Shown piece by piece: positions 31,425 through 42,393 of a stretch of DNA of 64,000 bases. The DNA is from Staphylococcus microti. GTDB lineage: Bacteria; Bacillota; Bacilli; Staphylococcales; Staphylococcaceae. A model generated the notes under the pieces. The model searched no databases, was not told the origin of the DNA, and worked only from the letters and a program-made list of their open reading frames with translations. The stretch spans positions 1-64,000 of the forward strand of contig NZ_JXWY01000042.1 in assembly GCF_000934465.1 (NCBI RefSeq). The letters run 5' to 3'. The position numbers were made by a program, and so were the translations under genes. Positions within the stretch are counted from its first letter, which is position 1. Each line of letters begins with the position of its first letter.

Positions 31425-33623
31425 TTACTCCTCCTTCTTTTGCAACGGGGCAAACTGTGCAATTAATCGCTTAGGTCCTTCCGACTTGAAAATAATATCA
31501 AGTTCTACCGTTTCTCCTTTGACATTAACGTTAGACACCATGCCTTCTCCCCATGATTTGTGAATCACTTTATCGCCAATTTTCCAATCTGTTGTCGTAG
31601 TGGCTGCTCCCACTTTCGTACCTGTCGTACGCTGACTGAAGCCACGTTTCTTCGTTGATGCAGGTCGCTTGTTCGGCGTAATTGGTGTGCGTGGTTTCGG
31701 CGTTTCTAACAAATCAGTCGGAATTTCATCTAAAAAGCGTGAACGTTTATTGGCTTGCGGTTTACCGAATAACATACGAGATGTCGCATGTGTCAAATAC
31801 AGTACTTCTTCAGCACGTGTAATCGCTACATAACAAATGCGTCGTTCTTCTTCCATTTCGTGATCATCGCCACTTTTAATCGCACGAATATGTGGGAACA
31901 ATGTTTCTTCCATACCGATAATGAACACGACTGGGAATTCTAACCCTTTTGCCGAGTGCATCGTCATCAATGTTACCCCTTCATCAAAGTTGGCTTCATC
32001 GACATCCGCAACGAGTGATAAATCCGTTAAAAAGTTGATTAATGACTGTTCCTCTAAAGGCGTATCTTCTTCATAATCTTTCGGCACTGACATAAACTCA
32101 TCCAAGTTTTCTAATCGACTACGAGATTCCAACGTATCTTCATTTTCGAGTGTACGACGGTATCCTGATTTTTCAAGTACTTCATCGACAATTTCTGTAA
32201 TTTCTAGAAATTCTTGTTCCTTCATCAAGTTCGTCATCAACATATAAAAATTTGCAGCTTCTTGTGTCACTTTTTTCGATAAACCGATAAAGTCTACTTC
32301 TGCCAAAGCATCAAACATACTGATGTCATGATTGTTCGCATAATCTTTAATTTTTTGTACTGATGATGGACCGATCCCACGTTTTGGTACGTTAATTATA
32401 CGTTCTAAACTGATGTCATCCGCACTATTAGCAATCAAACGTAAATAACTTAGCAAGTCCTTAATCTCTTTACGATCGTAGAACTTCATCCCCCCGACCA
32501 TCACGTATGGAATGTTCGACTTCATCAACGTTTCCTCTAGCACACGTGACTGTGCATTTGTACGATAAAGAACCGCCATATCTTTCAACGACTTACCTTG
32601 TTTTTGATGTTTTAAAATTTCTCTTACAACGTACTGTGTTTCGTCACGTTCACTCGTTGCTTCATAGTAGTGAATGCGTTCACCTTCTGAATTCGATGTC
32701 CATAAGCCCTTAGGTTTACGTTCAGTATTATGACGAATCACTTCATTCGCAGCGGTTAAAATCGTTTTAGTGGAACGATAATTTTGTTCTAAATAAATGG
32801 TTTTCGCTGTTGGATAGTCTTCTTCAAATGATAAGATATTTTGAATATCCGCACCACGCCAACCATAAATAGATTGGTCAGAGTCACCAACAACACATAA
32901 GTTTTTAAACTTTTTCGCAATCATATTGACTAATGTATATTGCGCTTTATTCGTATCTTGGTACTCATCAACGTGAATATATTGAAATTTATTTTGATAA
33001 TAGTCCAACACATCAGGTACACGTTCAAATAGTTTAATCGTTGTCATAATCAAGTCATCAAAATCAAGTGCTTGGTTACGAACAAGCTGTTTTTGATAGC
33101 CTTCATAAACTTTCGCAACCATGATTGCTTTAAAATCATGTGCGGCTTCCATCGCATCTTTCGGTGTTTTCAATTCATTTTTCAAATTACTAATTTCAGC
33201 CATAAAAAAACGTGGTTCATATTTTTTAGGATCGATATTTTCACGCTTTAGCACATCTTTGATTACCGATTTTTGATCAGTTGGATCAATGATTGTGAAG
33301 TTGCGTTCAATCCCAATACGGTCAATATCACGGCGTAAAATACGCACACACATGGAGTGGAATGTCGACATCCAAATTACTTCTGCCGCTTCTCCAACAA
33401 GTGTTTGCACACGTTCTTTCATTTCTTTTGCTGCTTTATTCGTAAAAGTAATCGCCAAAATATTGTAAGGAGATACTTCTTTTTCATCTAATAAATACGC
33501 AATACGATGCGTTAACACACGCGTTTTCCCAGAGCCTGCACCTGCCATAATTAAAAGCGGACCTTCCGTTGTACGCACCGCTTCACTCTGTTCGGTATTC
33601 ATATTTTTTAAGAGGGGATTCAT
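31425..33623 (-). CDS. pcrA: ATP-dependent DNA helicase PcrA
   Basis: 732 residues, UvrD/PcrA superfamily 1A. Walker [12 protein letters not shown], motif II DEYQDTN, motif [17 protein letters not shown], motif IV QNYRST, and [18 protein letters not shown] with VAITRAEE near the C-terminus. It unwinds DNA in repair and rolling-circle plasmid replication and removes RecA; essential in staphylococci. ATG 33623 overlaps the pcrB stop (ATAATG) behind GGAGAGAACATA. Confidence 0.97.
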   Translation of the reverse strand: MNPLLKNMNTEQSEAVRTTEGPLLIMAGAGSGKTRVLTHRIAYLLDEKEVSPYNILAITFTNKAAKEMKERVQTLVGEAAEVIWMSTFHSMCVRILRRDIDRIGIERNFTIIDPTDQKSVIKDVLKRENIDPKKYEPRFFMAEISNLKNELKTPKDAMEAAHDFKAIMVAKVYEGYQKQLVRNQALDFDDLIMTTIKLFERVPDVLDYYQNKFQYIHVDEYQDTNKAQYTLVNMIAKKFKNLCVVGDSDQSIYGWRGADIQNILSFEEDYPTAKTIYLEQNYRSTKTILTAANEVIRHNTERKPKGLWTSNSEGERIHYYEATSERDETQYVVREILKHQKQGKSLKDMAVLYRTNAQSRVLEETLMKSNIPYVMVGGMKFYDRKEIKDLLSYLRLIANSADDISLERIINVPKRGIGPSSVQKIKDYANNHDISMFDALAEVDFIGLSKKVTQEAANFYMLMTNLMKEQEFLEITEIVDEVLEKSGYRRTLENEDTLESRSRLENLDEFMSVPKDYEEDTPLEEQSLINFLTDLSLVADVDEANFDEGVTLMTMHSAKGLEFPVVFIIGMEETLFPHIRAIKSGDDHEMEEERRICYVAITRAEEVLYLTHATSRMLFGKPQANKRSRFLDEIPTDLLETPKPRTPITPNKRPASTKKRGFSQRTTGTKVGAATTTTDWKIGDKVIHKSWGEGMVSNVNVKGETVELDIIFKSEGPKRLIAQFAPLQKKEE

Positions 33624-34312
33624 TATGTTCTCTCCTTTATTTTAGTCGTTTTGAGCGCTTCTTTAACACTGTCATAAATCACATTGCCTACAATGATCGT
33701 ATCCGCAAGTTGCGCCATCTCTTGCGCGCGTACGAGCGAATCAATGCCACCACCATAAAACAATTGCGTTTCCGTCAAACAATCACGTGCGGCTTGTACC
33801 ATTTCCGGTGTCCCATATGTACCGCTGTATTCCAAGTACAAGACCGGTAAATGATAGACGTCATTCGCCATTTGGGCATACGCTTCAATATCTTCTCTAT
33901 CTAAATCAGTTGTTGCACGTGTCAACTTTGCCACTTTGCTGTCACCATTCGCAACAACGTATCCTTCAAAAATCAATTCTTCAAAGTTGATCATATGACC
34001 ATATTGTTTTAATGCTTGATGTAACAAACCATTGTGGAACGTCACATCTGTACTATTTAATACAGTTGGTACAAAATAAAAATCAAACCCTGGCATAATA
34101 CTCTCAAGATTTGAAATTTCCAGCACTAACGGTAACGGGTAACGGCGTACACGACTCATCAACTGAATCACGTTATCTTCAGTCACATTGTCTGTTCCAC
34201 CAATCATAATTGCATCTGTGTTAGACATGCATAATGCTTCTAAATCTTGATCAGAAATTGTTTTAGCTGGGTCTAATTTAAATATATGACGCCATTGTTT
34301 AATATCGTACAT
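33623..34312 (-). CDS. pcrB: Heptaprenylglyceryl phosphate synthase
   Basis: 229 residues from ATG 34312, behind AAAGGAGCAGTGCGTG; the frame runs upstream to 34345 but without a site. TIM-barrel GGGP synthase family: [21 protein letters not shown] and the phosphate-binding LFYGGGIDS. In Bacillales PcrB joins heptaprenyl diphosphate to glycerol 1-phosphate, giving an archaeal-type ether lipid. Coupled to pcrA. Confidence 0.93.
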   Translation of the reverse strand: MYDIKQWRHIFKLDPAKTISDQDLEALCMSNTDAIMIGGTDNVTEDNVIQLMSRVRRYPLPLVLEISNLESIMPGFDFYFVPTVLNSTDVTFHNGLLHQALKQYGHMINFEELIFEGYVVANGDSKVAKLTRATTDLDREDIEAYAQMANDVYHLPVLYLEYSGTYGTPEMVQAARDCLTETQLFYGGGIDSLVRAQEMAQLADTIIVGNVIYDSVKEALKTTKIKERT

Positions 34313-34394
34313 CACGCACTGCTCCTTTAAAATTTCGTACATCATATTATAGCATTTTTGTGATGTATGTGGGAATGAGACAAGAGGCTCATTT

Positions 34395-34428
34395 TTAATA
34401 AAAAGGGGGACATCCCCCTATTAAGATT
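34395..34428. terminator. Hairpin in the pcrB upstream gap
   Basis: AAGGGGGA and TCCCCCTATT form a short GC stem around CA. The minus strand continues into TTTTTATTAAAAATG, so it could terminate leftward transcripts (the VanY-like gene or antisense) before pcrB. Confidence 0.55.
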
Positions 34429-34481
34429 GTGATTAAAACCCGACCGATTAAGCAAATTGTTTTAGTGTATGTTTTGCTACA

Positions 34482-34519
34482 AATAAAAAGCAGGACAACA
34501 TGTTAATGTCATCCTACTT
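34482..34519 (-). terminator. Terminator of the VanY-like gene
   Basis: AAGCAGGACA and TGTCATCCTACTT pair with small mismatches around an 8-base loop; on the minus strand TTTTTATTTG follows. It lies 34 bases after the stop. Confidence 0.7.
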
Positions 34520-34552
34520 ATATCAAAATCGCTTTATCCTTACTGCAATGAT

Positions 34553-35242
34553 TTACTTGCCATAATCAAAGTATTCTTCTAATGTGATACCTTGCTCATG
34601 AATCTTCTCTGCTAAATCTTTGCCGACATATCTTAAGTGCCACGGCTCATATTGATAGCCTGTAATAGCTTCTTTCCCTTCTAAGTAGCGTATAATAAAG
34701 CCGTATTCATGGGCATGTTGTTGTACCCATTGCCCTTCTTTCGTATTTTCAAATGATGTTTTAAAGTCATCCGATGCATTGACCGACCCAACATCAAATG
34801 CTAAACCTGTTTGGTGTTCCGAATAGCCGGGTTTCGCACTATACTTATTCGCCGCTGCTTCGCCATCTCTCGCAACGTAACTGTTATATAATTGTACTTG
34901 CGTGTCATATGAACGATAACCACTTCGATAAACAAGTTGCACGCCTTGTTCGTTGGCATCTTGAATCATGCGATCTAATTGTGCCCTTGCTTCCGCATTT
35001 TCACCCGGTGCATAATCTTTCGGTAAGTTCACTTTTTTATTGGCAATGACATGCCCATCGACATACGTCACACCGTCTTTTTGTGTTACTTTATGTTGGT
35101 CTTTCCCTTTATCCGTATGTTTCTTTTTGTCTGCCTCATTCACTTCATCCTCATTCCCAGATACTGTTTTTTCATCTTGTTGTGTGCCACAAGCTGATAA
35201 CACAAGTGCAGACATCCCAACTGCTAATAATAACTTTTTCAT
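34553..35242 (-). CDS. VanY/YodJ-type D-Ala-D-Ala carboxypeptidase lipoprotein
   Basis: About 229 residues. Signal peptide MKKLLLAVGMSALVLSAC with lipobox LSAC, a charged low-complexity linker (about 20-55), then a zinc peptidase domain: GYSEHQTGLAFDVGS supplies the His and Asp ligands, EPWHLRYVG the catalytic Glu and the second His ligand. It trims the terminal D-Ala of peptidoglycan stems at the outer face of the membrane. GGGAGCGAAAATGATG allows ATG 35245 or 35242; the latter has better spacing. Vancomycin resistance is not implied. Confidence 0.88.
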   Translation of the reverse strand: MKKLLLAVGMSALVLSACGTQQDEKTVSGNEDEVNEADKKKHTDKGKDQHKVTQKDGVTYVDGHVIANKKVNLPKDYAPGENAEARAQLDRMIQDANEQGVQLVYRSGYRSYDTQVQLYNSYVARDGEAAANKYSAKPGYSEHQTGLAFDVGSVNASDDFKTSFENTKEGQWVQQHAHEYGFIIRYLEGKEAITGYQYEPWHLRYVGKDLAEKIHEQGITLEEYFDYGK

Positions 35243-35472
35243 CATTTTCGCTCCCATTCAAACACTCTATACATCATTATTATAGTATATGAATGTATTA
35301 TTTCTATAAAATATTAATAAGGCTAGTAAAATTCTCTACTTACGATTTGTACTTTCGAATTTTGATTAAAAAATAAACATAATACACTTTTAAACTAGTT
35401 TCAAAAAGAGATAGAATGATATTGAGCAAGTTAAGTGGATGGTGGCTATCCGAGTATGAGGAGGTGGTGCCT

Positions 35473-35538
35473 ATGAATGGCATAACTGAAATCTTTAGAA
35501 AGGAGATGCCCCTATGGTACCTATTGCAGTTGTACTGA
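35473..35538 (+). CDS. Possible leader peptide overlapping the holin-like toxin
   Basis: ATG 35473 follows GAGGAGGTGGTGCCT, a strong ribosome site, and encodes 21 residues (MNGITEIFRKEMPLWYLLQL, then one Tyr). It overlaps the toxin start in another frame. Such overlapping short frames can control toxin translation by coupling. Whether it is translated is unknown. The upstream hairpin ggatggtggctatcc (35437-35451) may shape the mRNA leader. Confidence 0.4.
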   Translation: MNGITEIFRKEMPLWYLLQLY

Positions 35539-35630
35539 TCCTCATGATAAGTTTCGGCTCATTTGTCGTTTCTTTGTTAGGGTTGGTAGTAGCAATTGTA
35601 AAATTGGCCGTAAAAAATAACCGCCACTAA
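35514..35630 (+). CDS. Putative holin-like (type I) toxin peptide, 38 residues
   Basis: ATG 35514 lies behind AAAGGAGATGCCCCT. The peptide is one hydrophobic helix (VVLILMISFGSFVVSLLGLV) followed by a basic tail KLAVKNNRH, the pattern of the staphylococcal/lactobacillar Hol-Tox small toxins. Such peptides insert into the membrane and are silenced by an antisense RNA. A bidirectional terminator directly after the stop and a second strong hairpin at 35703-35728 leave room for a convergent antisense transcript. The antitoxin RNA is inferred, not proven. Confidence 0.75.
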   Translation: MVPIAVVLILMISFGSFVVSLLGLVVAIVKLAVKNNRH

Positions 35631-35657
35631 CTTTGACAAGATTGGCAGTTATTTTTA
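35614..35657. terminator. Bidirectional terminator of the type I toxin locus
   Basis: AATAACCGCCA and TGGCAGTTATT pair at 10 of 11 positions around a 16-base loop. TTTTT follows on the plus strand and TTTTTTA on the minus strand, so it can end both the toxin mRNA and a convergent antisense RNA. Confidence 0.8.
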
Positions 35658-35735
35658 TAAATTAATAACAGTTTAGTCACCGTCTTTTTAACGGGCTCGT
35701 TTGGGGTATGTTCGCGCATACCCCTTTTATATTTT
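35658..35735 (-). ncRNA. Candidate antisense antitoxin RNA region
   Basis: This stretch holds aacagtttagtcaccgtc and tttttaacgggctcg followed by a perfect hairpin GGGGTATG-ttcgcg-CATACCCC with TTTT (35703-35728). A minus-strand RNA starting near 35735 would run through here into the toxin 3' end. Similar accgtctttttaacgggct sequences recur next to small staphylococcal toxin genes. The strand and promoter are uncertain; alternatively this is only the extended 3' end of the toxin mRNA. Confidence 0.4.
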
Positions 35736-35863
35736 TAATGTAACATAACCTATTCTTTTAAGCAATAATGTTTCATCGGTGAAAACTTTATAGTTTGCGC
35801 ATACTCACAAAAAATAACAGCAAACATACCATTATAGATATCTTCACTGTTATAATCGTACGT

Positions 35864-36166
35864 CTATTTTTTTGTTTCGATATTCATTCGTTCTAAAATC
35901 ATCGTATAGGCGTCATTTCCCCATTGTAACGAACGTTTTACGCGCGAAATCGTTGCTGTCGATGCGCCCGATTCTTGTTCAATCGTCGCATATGTATAAC
36001 CTTGCTTAATCATTTTCGCAACTTGTAAACGTTGAGATAACGACTGAATCTCGTTGACTGTGCATAAATCATCAAAAAATTGATAACACTCTTCACGCGT
36101 TTCTAGAGTTAGGATCGCGTCAAACAGTTCATCTAATGCTTTTCCACGTAGTTTCTCAATTTGCAT
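35864..36166 (-). CDS. TrpR-like protein of the YerC/YecD family
   Basis: 100 residues. A TrpR-type helical fold with helix-turn-helix in VAKMIKQGYTYATIEQESG followed by ASTATISRVKRSLQWG, characteristic of YerC. In Bacillales it sits near pcrB-pcrA and purB. DNA-binding role inferred; no tryptophan-related genes are nearby. ATG 36166 has AGGGGTTGTTTGC. Confidence 0.88.
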   Translation of the reverse strand: MQIEKLRGKALDELFDAILTLETREECYQFFDDLCTVNEIQSLSQRLQVAKMIKQGYTYATIEQESGASTATISRVKRSLQWGNDAYTMILERMNIETKK

Positions 36167-36189
36167 GCAAACAACCCCTATATTTTGGA

Positions 36190-36232
36190 ATGGGGTTGAG
36201 GCAAGTCATAATCGTGTTTGCCCCAACCTCAA
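36190..36232. repeat. Hairpin between purB and the TrpR-like gene
   Basis: GGGGTTGAGGCAA and TTGCCCCAACCTC pair with one mismatch around about 13 bases. There is no good U-run on either strand. It resembles the GGGGTTG-type intergenic repeats of staphylococci. Confidence 0.5.
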
Positions 36233-36244
36233 AGTGTAGTTGTC

Positions 36245-37540
36245 CTATTCTAGACCTACTCTTTTAAATATTGTATCAACTTGGTTAAGGTGATGTCTAG
36301 GGTCAAAGCACATATCTAAGTCTTCTTTTGAAAGTTTATCTGTAATTTTTGAATCCGCTTCCACTAATTCTCTAAACGGCGTCTTCGTTTGCCATGATGT
36401 CATCGCTTTCGGTTGCACCGTATCATAAGCTTCTTCACGTACCATACCTTTGTCGATTAAAGCGAGTAACACACGTTGTGAATAAATTAAACCAAATGTC
36501 TTATTCATATTTTCTGTCATGTTTTCTTCATACACTGTTAAACGATCAACAATGTTTGTAAAACGGTTCAATGCGTAATCAAGTGCGATTGTCACATCTG
36601 GCAACATAATGCGCTCTGCAGATGAATGTGAAATATCACGTTCATGCCATAACGCTACATTTTCATACGCTGTTGTAATGTAGCCACGAATCACACGTGC
36701 AATGCCTGTGATGTTTTCAGAACCGATTGGGTTACGTTTGTGCGGCATTGCAGATGATCCTTTTTGACCTTTTGCAAATGCTTCTTCTACTTCACGCGTT
36801 TCCGTTTTTTGTAGGTTGCGGATTTCGACTGCAAATTTTTCAAGAGATGTCGCAATCAAGCTCAATGTTGCAATATAATATGCGTGACGATCACGTTGCA
36901 ATGTTTGTGTTGAAATAGGTGCAGCACCGATGCCTAAATGTTTACATACATATGCTTCAATCTCTGGTGGGATGTTTGCGAATGTACCAACAGCACCACT
37001 CATTTTACCGACTTCAATTTCTTCACGCACACGTTTAAAACGTTCCATATTTCGTTGCATTTCAGCGTACCATAATGCCATTTTCACACCGAATGTTGTT
37101 GGTTCAGCATGCACACCGTGTGTACGCCCCATCATTAATGTTGTTTTATATTTTTTCGCTTTTGCTGCTAATACGTCAATAAAACGTGCTAAGTCTTTTT
37201 CGATAATGTCGTTCGCTTGTTTAATTTGATAGCTCAATGCAGTGTCAACAACGTCTGTTGATGTTAAACCGTAATGTACCCATTTACGTTCTTCGCCTAG
37301 TGTTTCAGAAACTTGTCTTGTAAATGCTACAACATCGTGACGTGTTTCTTGCTCGATTTCTTTTGCACGTTCAACATCTACACGTGCGTGTTCACGAATC
37401 TTTTTAACATCTTCTTTCGGAATGTATCCGAGTTCACTCCATGCTTCACTCGCTAAAATTTCTACTTCTAACCAAGCTTCGTAGCGGTTTTGGTCTGTCC
37501 AAATACTTGACATTTCTTCTCTTGAATAACGTTCAATCAT
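36245..37540 (-). CDS. purB: Adenylosuccinate lyase
   Basis: 431 residues, fumarase/aspartase superfamily. Signature [15 protein letters not shown] carries the mobile catalytic loop, and [16 protein letters not shown] carries the catalytic His region. It acts twice in purine synthesis (SAICAR to AICAR; adenylosuccinate to AMP). ATG 37540 follows GATAGGAGTTTTTGACGA. Separate from the main pur operon as in other staphylococci. The upstream gap 37541-37731 holds only AT-rich sequence. Confidence 0.97.
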   Translation of the reverse strand: MIERYSREEMSSIWTDQNRYEAWLEVEILASEAWSELGYIPKEDVKKIREHARVDVERAKEIEQETRHDVVAFTRQVSETLGEERKWVHYGLTSTDVVDTALSYQIKQANDIIEKDLARFIDVLAAKAKKYKTTLMMGRTHGVHAEPTTFGVKMALWYAEMQRNMERFKRVREEIEVGKMSGAVGTFANIPPEIEAYVCKHLGIGAAPISTQTLQRDRHAYYIATLSLIATSLEKFAVEIRNLQKTETREVEEAFAKGQKGSSAMPHKRNPIGSENITGIARVIRGYITTAYENVALWHERDISHSSAERIMLPDVTIALDYALNRFTNIVDRLTVYEENMTENMNKTFGLIYSQRVLLALIDKGMVREEAYDTVQPKAMTSWQTKTPFRELVEADSKITDKLSKEDLDMCFDPRHHLNQVDTIFKRVGLE

Positions 37541-37731
37541 TCGTCAAAAACTCCTATCTTAAATGTTAGTTTTATTATAGCAAACCTACAACATGTATCC
37601 ATTCTCTATTCAATCAAATTTATCGTTCGGAATCAAGCGTCTAACTATAATTTTTAATAATCAACCATGCAAAACCTTTTATATAAAACGAATATTAAAA
37701 CAACAAAATTACCTAAAGTTCGTTTTTAGAC

Positions 37732-37770
37732 CATATTAAAAGCCAAGGCATATACACATACCTCAGCTTA
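37732..37770 (-). terminator. Terminator after the NETI-motif gene
   Basis: On the minus strand AAGCTGAGG and CCTTGGCTT pair around 12 bases and TTTAATAT follows. It lies 15 bases after the stop. Confidence 0.6.
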
Positions 37771-37784
37771 TTGTGAATGGCGTA

Positions 37785-37970
37785 TCACAGTTCTAGTTTC
37801 TTTCCTGTAAAGACAATCTCTTGTCTCAACACTTCGACACTACCATCTTTATTCTCTTTAAATACAGGCTTTTCATAGCGTTTAACCGGCATATAGCCTG
37901 CTTCTCTCATACGGGCTAAACAATCTTGAATCGTTTCATCCACTTCTACTCTAAATTTCATCTGTATCAT
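37785..37970 (-). CDS. NETI motif-containing small protein
   Basis: 61 residues, or 58 if it starts at the second ATG (37961). [22 protein letters not shown] is the conserved NETI-type segment, with [16 protein letters not shown] following. Family function is unknown. It overlaps the end of the UPF0316 gene by 20 bases, a pairing conserved in Bacillales (YebG after YebE). AAAGGCG is the only ribosome-like site. Confidence 0.82.
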   Translation of the reverse strand: MIQMKFRVEVDETIQDCLARMREAGYMPVKRYEKPVFKENKDGSVEVLRQEIVFTGKKLEL

Positions 37971-38520
37971 ACGCCTTTACTTTTTTACTTCGCACACCTT
38001 TGACCCAGAAGCCACCGTGAATGGTACGTGGTTCATAAGCAATGACAAAAGCTTTCGGATCCAACTGCTTAATCGTATCCATCAATTTCAGTTCAAAACG
38101 ACGTGGTGTCAAGATTTGCATAACGAGACGTTCCCCATCTCGTCCGTGTGCGCCAAAATGTGTCACGCCGTAACCTAAGTCACGCAACTGACGGGGCAAG
38201 TCCATATCCAAGTTGACCGTTGTTACATTGACGACGGAATAACCGAGCGCTAATTTCTCTTCAATTTTCATACCAACAATAATCCCTACAGAAAAACCGA
38301 GTGCATATGCAATAATATTTTGAATCTGATCTAAACTCGACATGACGAGCCCTAACCCGATTACGTATACAAGTACTTCTACAAAGCTGACGATCGCGGC
38401 AACATAGCGATAACCTTTCAATGTTAAAATGACACGCATCGTCAGTGCTGTGACATACGCAACATTAATTAGAAATATCGCAATTAACATGAGCCACGGG
38501 TTTTCATTTATGATACTCAT
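37951..38520 (-). CDS. UPF0316 membrane protein (DUF2179)
   Basis: 189 residues. Three N-terminal hydrophobic helices (about 8-90) are followed by a soluble domain of the DUF2179 type ([20 protein letters not shown], then [16 protein letters not shown]). Family role is unknown. ATG 38520 follows GAGGGAGAGGGTACGT. First gene of a pair with the NETI gene. Confidence 0.88.
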   Translation of the reverse strand: MSIINENPWLMLIAIFLINVAYVTALTMRVILTLKGYRYVAAIVSFVEVLVYVIGLGLVMSSLDQIQNIIAYALGFSVGIIVGMKIEEKLALGYSVVNVTTVNLDMDLPRQLRDLGYGVTHFGAHGRDGERLVMQILTPRRFELKLMDTIKQLDPKAFVIAYEPRTIHGGFWVKGVRSKKVKAYDTDEI

Positions 38521-38585
38521 ACGTACCCTCTCCCTCAGTAAAATCTAGCTTATTTTACCAAGTGGTTACACATTTGTCATTAACA

Positions 38586-39410
38586 TTATTGCTTCGGCCA
38601 AGTAAAACGTGTGTACGCTAACTCTCGCTTATGTGCATTTCTTACAAAATGGCGTTCAATCACTGCTGCGTCTTCAGGTGTTACAGTTTTACCTTCAAGA
38701 TAATCATCAATTGCATCGTACGTTACGCCGAGTGCAACTTCATCGGGTAATTGTGGTTTGTCATCTTCTAAATCAGCAGTCGGTGCTTTCTCATATAAAT
38801 GTGCAGGGGCACCTAAATATTGTAACAGTTGGCGTCCTTGACGTTTGTTTAAGCCAAATAACGGTGCGATGTCAGCTGCGCCATCGCCGTGTTTTGTGAA
38901 AAAGCCAGTAATATTCTCAGCAGAATGATCTGTCCCAACGACAATCCCACTCGTGTTTGCTGCAATCGCATATTGGACTTTCATACGTTCGCGTGCTTTT
39001 TCATTTCCTTTTTGGAAGTCTGTCAATATGATGCCTGCGTCTTCAAGTGCTTTAACACTTTGATCTACAGCAGGTTGAATGTTCACAGTAACAATGCGAT
39101 CTGGTTCAATAAATGCTAATGCATCTTCTACATCATCTGCATCACGCTGCACGCCATATGGTAGTTTAACTGCAATAAATGTATAGGGTTGTTCGGCCGT
39201 TTCGTTCAGTTCATTGACCGCAAGTTGTACGAGTTTCCCTGCCAATGTCGAATCTTGACCGCCTGAAATACCTAAGACGAGCGTGCGGACAAACAAATGC
39301 GCTTTGACGTATTGTTTAATGAACGTTTTAATCGTTTCAATCGTTTCCGCACTGTCAATTGTCGGCTGGACTTTCATATCATTAACGATCATTGCTTGCA
39401 TGTTATTCAT
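38586..39410 (-). CDS. nadE: Ammonia-dependent NAD+ synthetase
   Basis: 274 residues from ATG 39410 behind GGAGGATTCAT; the longer open frame to 39485 lies inside pncB and lacks a site. P-loop of ATP pyrophosphatases [50 protein letters not shown]. It amidates deamido-NAD to NAD. It overlaps the pncB stop by eight bases, so the two last steps of nicotinate salvage are coupled. Confidence 0.96.
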   Translation of the reverse strand: MNNMQAMIVNDMKVQPTIDSAETIETIKTFIKQYVKAHLFVRTLVLGISGGQDSTLAGKLVQLAVNELNETAEQPYTFIAVKLPYGVQRDADDVEDALAFIEPDRIVTVNIQPAVDQSVKALEDAGIILTDFQKGNEKARERMKVQYAIAANTSGIVVGTDHSAENITGFFTKHGDGAADIAPLFGLNKRQGRQLLQYLGAPAHLYEKAPTADLEDDKPQLPDEVALGVTYDAIDDYLEGKTVTPEDAAVIERHFVRNAHKRELAYTRFTWPKQ

Positions 39411-40872
39411 ATGAATCCTCCATCTCTTTAACCTTCTCTGCAACTTCAAAAATACGTTTTTGTTTGTTTTCCCAACATGCTGCACTAAGGTCGACTGGAT
39501 ATTCTTCAGGGTTTAAATAACGCTTGTTTTCATCCCATAACAAGTTCAAGTTCTCCGCCAAGTATGCTTTCGCTTCTTGTTCAGACGGACAATCATAGAC
39601 ACGTTTACCCTCTACAAAAATATCATGATGTAAGTCTACCGCTTCAAAATGTTTAATAAACTTAGTTTTATACGTGTGAATAGGGTGGAACATTTTCAGT
39701 GGTGATTCGTCCATCGGGTTTTCATGTTCTAATGTAATATAGTCCCCTTCAGATTTGTTAGTCTTCGTGTTGATGATACGATACACACGTTTCATGCTCG
39801 GTGTTGTTACTTTTTCGGCATTATTTGATAGCTTAATGCGATCTACATATTCGCCATCCGCATTTTCAACGGCAACCATTTTATACACCGCACCGAGTGC
39901 TGGTTGTTGATAGGCTGTAATCAATTTCGTGCCAACGCCCCAAACATCTACTGCAGCCCCTTGCCCTTTAAGACTTGAAATTGTCGCTTCATCTAGGTCA
40001 TTGGATGCGATGATTTTCGCATCTGGGAAACCAGCTGCATCAAGCATTTTACGTGCTTCTTTTGAAAGATAGGCAATATCTCCGGAATCCAGACGAATGC
40101 CGATAAAGTTAATTTTATCGCCGAGTTCTTTTGCGACACGAATGGCATTCGGTACGCCGGATTTTAATGTGTGGAAAGTATCCACTAAAAAGACACAGTT
40201 TTTATGGCGTTCCGCATATTTTTTGAACGCCTCGTATTCATCGCCGTATGTTTGGACGAAAGCATGCGCATGCGTACCTGAAACAGGAATGTCAAATAAC
40301 TTCCCAGCACGCACGTTGCTCGTTGAGTCAAATCCGCCGATAATCGCTGCACGCGCGCCCCATACTGCAGCATCCATTTCATGTGCACGACGTGTTCCAA
40401 ACTCCATCAATGTATCGTTCGGTGCAACTTGTTTAATCAAGCTTGCTTTCGTTGCGATTAATGTTTGGAAGTTAATAATATTTAATAGTGCCGTTTCAAT
40501 AAGTTGTGCTTGAATGAGCGGTGCTTCCACACGTAATAACGGTTCATTATTAAAACATAACTCGCCTTCTTGCATCGAGCGAATGTTACCTGTAAAACGC
40601 AAGCCTTTCAAATAAGTTAAAAAGTCATCTTGATACCCAATAGATTTTAGATAGTCAATATCGCTTTGTGTAAAGTGACAATTCTTGACAAAGTCAATCA
40701 CTCTGCGCAAGCCATTGAATACCGCATAGCCACTTCCAAACGGCATCTTTCTAAAATATAAATCAAACACGGCTTTACGCTCGTGAATGCCATCAAACCA
40801 ATACGACTCTGCCATGTTAATTTGGTATAAATCGTTGTGTAGCATCAAGCTATCATCATCAAACTGATACAT
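39403..40872 (-). CDS. pncB: Nicotinate phosphoribosyltransferase
   Basis: 489 residues from ATG 40872 behind AGAGGGAATAATATA. Motifs [14 protein letters not shown] and [18 protein letters not shown] are those of PncB; the His residue autophosphorylated in this family lies in [11 protein letters not shown]. It makes nicotinate mononucleotide from nicotinate and PRPP. Operon pncB-nadE. Confidence 0.96.
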   Translation of the reverse strand: MYQFDDDSLMLHNDLYQINMAESYWFDGIHERKAVFDLYFRKMPFGSGYAVFNGLRRVIDFVKNCHFTQSDIDYLKSIGYQDDFLTYLKGLRFTGNIRSMQEGELCFNNEPLLRVEAPLIQAQLIETALLNIINFQTLIATKASLIKQVAPNDTLMEFGTRRAHEMDAAVWGARAAIIGGFDSTSNVRAGKLFDIPVSGTHAHAFVQTYGDEYEAFKKYAERHKNCVFLVDTFHTLKSGVPNAIRVAKELGDKINFIGIRLDSGDIAYLSKEARKMLDAAGFPDAKIIASNDLDEATISSLKGQGAAVDVWGVGTKLITAYQQPALGAVYKMVAVENADGEYVDRIKLSNNAEKVTTPSMKRVYRIINTKTNKSEGDYITLEHENPMDESPLKMFHPIHTYKTKFIKHFEAVDLHHDIFVEGKRVYDCPSEQEAKAYLAENLNLLWDENKRYLNPEEYPVDLSAACWENKQKRIFEVAEKVKEMEDSYE

Positions 40873-41276
40873 TATATTATTCCCTCTATTCACCATTTAT
40901 TGATTTTAATTATAATTACCACAATCATATCATAGATACGCGTCAATCGTGCAATGAAACAGCGTTTGTATCTGTTATTTTCGGCGATGATATGACGGAC
41001 GTTCAACATCATAATTAAGGCGATGTATTTAGCGTAAAAATTTAAAGGTGGCACATCGTAATAAGAGGATTAATTAAGCAACGATATGTAGTTTTCTATC
41101 TATCAAGCCATTACGATGAAAGAACTTATGCAATCGCTACTCCTCCCATACAAACATCGCTTTATCGTTCTTTTTTATTTATCTTCTTCCCCTACTTCCA
41201 ACAAAATGATGACATTCCCCCTTATCACTATCCATGCGGGTCAATGTTTCACTATAATAATAATGAGGTGGGGAAA
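40873..41276. promoter_or_regulatory. Divergent pncB/nos intergenic region
   Basis: 404 bases without a convincing gene. A TATAAT at about 41254-41259 (cactataataataatg) is a probable -10 for nos. Nothing like a riboswitch was recognised upstream of pncB. Confidence 0.4.
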
Positions 41277-42347
41277 ATGTTACAAAAAGCACGCACATTT
41301 ATTACAGATATGTATAAAGAATTGAACCTATCAGACGATGCTTGTTCCGAACGTATCGCAAGCATTGAACAAGAAATTAAAGCGACAGGGACTTATCGCC
41401 ATACAGCCGAAGAATTGACGTACGGCGCACAAGTCGCATGGCGGCAGTCCAATCGCTGTATCGGGCGTTTATTTTGGGATAAGCTCATCGTTAGAGACGC
41501 ACGTGACGTTCGCGATGAAACAACGTTTATTGAAACGATTCACGAACATATCACATTGGCAACGAATGGCGGACGTATCAAACCGTGCATTACGATTTTT
41601 GCGCAAGCGGACGAAGCAGGCCCACAAATTTTCAACAATCAACTCATTCGTTATGCAGGGTATGAAGAAAAAGGCGATCCGGGCGAACGAGACATTACAA
41701 AGCTAGCGGAACATTTAGGTTGGCGTGGTGCCGGAACAGATTTTGATGTATTACCGTTAATTTATCAACTTCCGGGCGAACCGATGAAGTATCACACGTA
41801 TCCGGAATCGCTCATTATGGAAGTACCTATTCAACATAACCGATTTCCTAAAGTAGCGGATCTTGGCTTAAAATGGTATGCCGTCCCAATTATTTCAAGT
41901 ATGGACTTAAAAATTGGTGGCATTACCTATCCAACTGTGCCATTCAATGGTTGGTATATGGTAAACGAAATTGCGGTGCGAAACTTTACGGATCGTTATC
42001 GTTACAATTTATTAGAAACATTTGCGGAGGCGATGGACTTTGAAACATTACGCAATAGTTCTTTTAATAAAGACCGTGTTATGGTCGAAATTAACGACGC
42101 CGTTTATCAATCTTATCGACAAGCAGGCGTTTCAATGGTCGATCATCTAACCGCTGCGAAACAATTTGAACAGTTTGAACAAAATGAACACGCACAAGGG
42201 CGTACAGTGACCGGCAAGTGGTCGTGGCTTGCACCACCGCTATCGCCAACGTTAACAGCAAACTATCATCACGGTTATAACAATGAAATGCGTGAACCAA
42301 ACTTTTTTTATAAAGAAAAGACAACTTCTGGCTGTCCTTTCCACTAA
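41277..42347 (+). CDS. nos: Bacterial nitric oxide synthase oxygenase
   Basis: 356 residues from ATG 41277, behind GAGGTGGGGAAA; the frame starts earlier at 41244 but without a site. Only the oxygenase domain is present, as in all Gram-positive NOS. Heme Cys in [10 protein letters not shown], substrate Glu and Trp in the [13 protein letters not shown] region and [10 protein letters not shown]. It forms NO from arginine with a borrowed reductase; in S. aureus NO helps with oxidative stress and respiration. Followed by pheA, the usual staphylococcal neighbour. Confidence 0.97.
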   Translation: MLQKARTFITDMYKELNLSDDACSERIASIEQEIKATGTYRHTAEELTYGAQVAWRQSNRCIGRLFWDKLIVRDARDVRDETTFIETIHEHITLATNGGRIKPCITIFAQADEAGPQIFNNQLIRYAGYEEKGDPGERDITKLAEHLGWRGAGTDFDVLPLIYQLPGEPMKYHTYPESLIMEVPIQHNRFPKVADLGLKWYAVPIISSMDLKIGGITYPTVPFNGWYMVNEIAVRNFTDRYRYNLLETFAEAMDFETLRNSSFNKDRVMVEINDAVYQSYRQAGVSMVDHLTAAKQFEQFEQNEHAQGRTVTGKWSWLAPPLSPTLTANYHHGYNNEMREPNFFYKEKTTSGCPFH

Positions 42348-42393
42348 CTTCATGTACAATAGATGCAAGTTAACATGAAAGTGAGTGATCATG

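Noticed and set aside
34553-35242. Vancomycin-resistance VanY
   Set aside because: It is a lipoprotein of the common YodJ/DacB type and no vanR, vanS, vanH, vanA or vanX genes are nearby.
40097-40513. 138-codon plus-strand frame opposite pncB
   Set aside because: Shadow of a conserved enzyme gene with no start signal.
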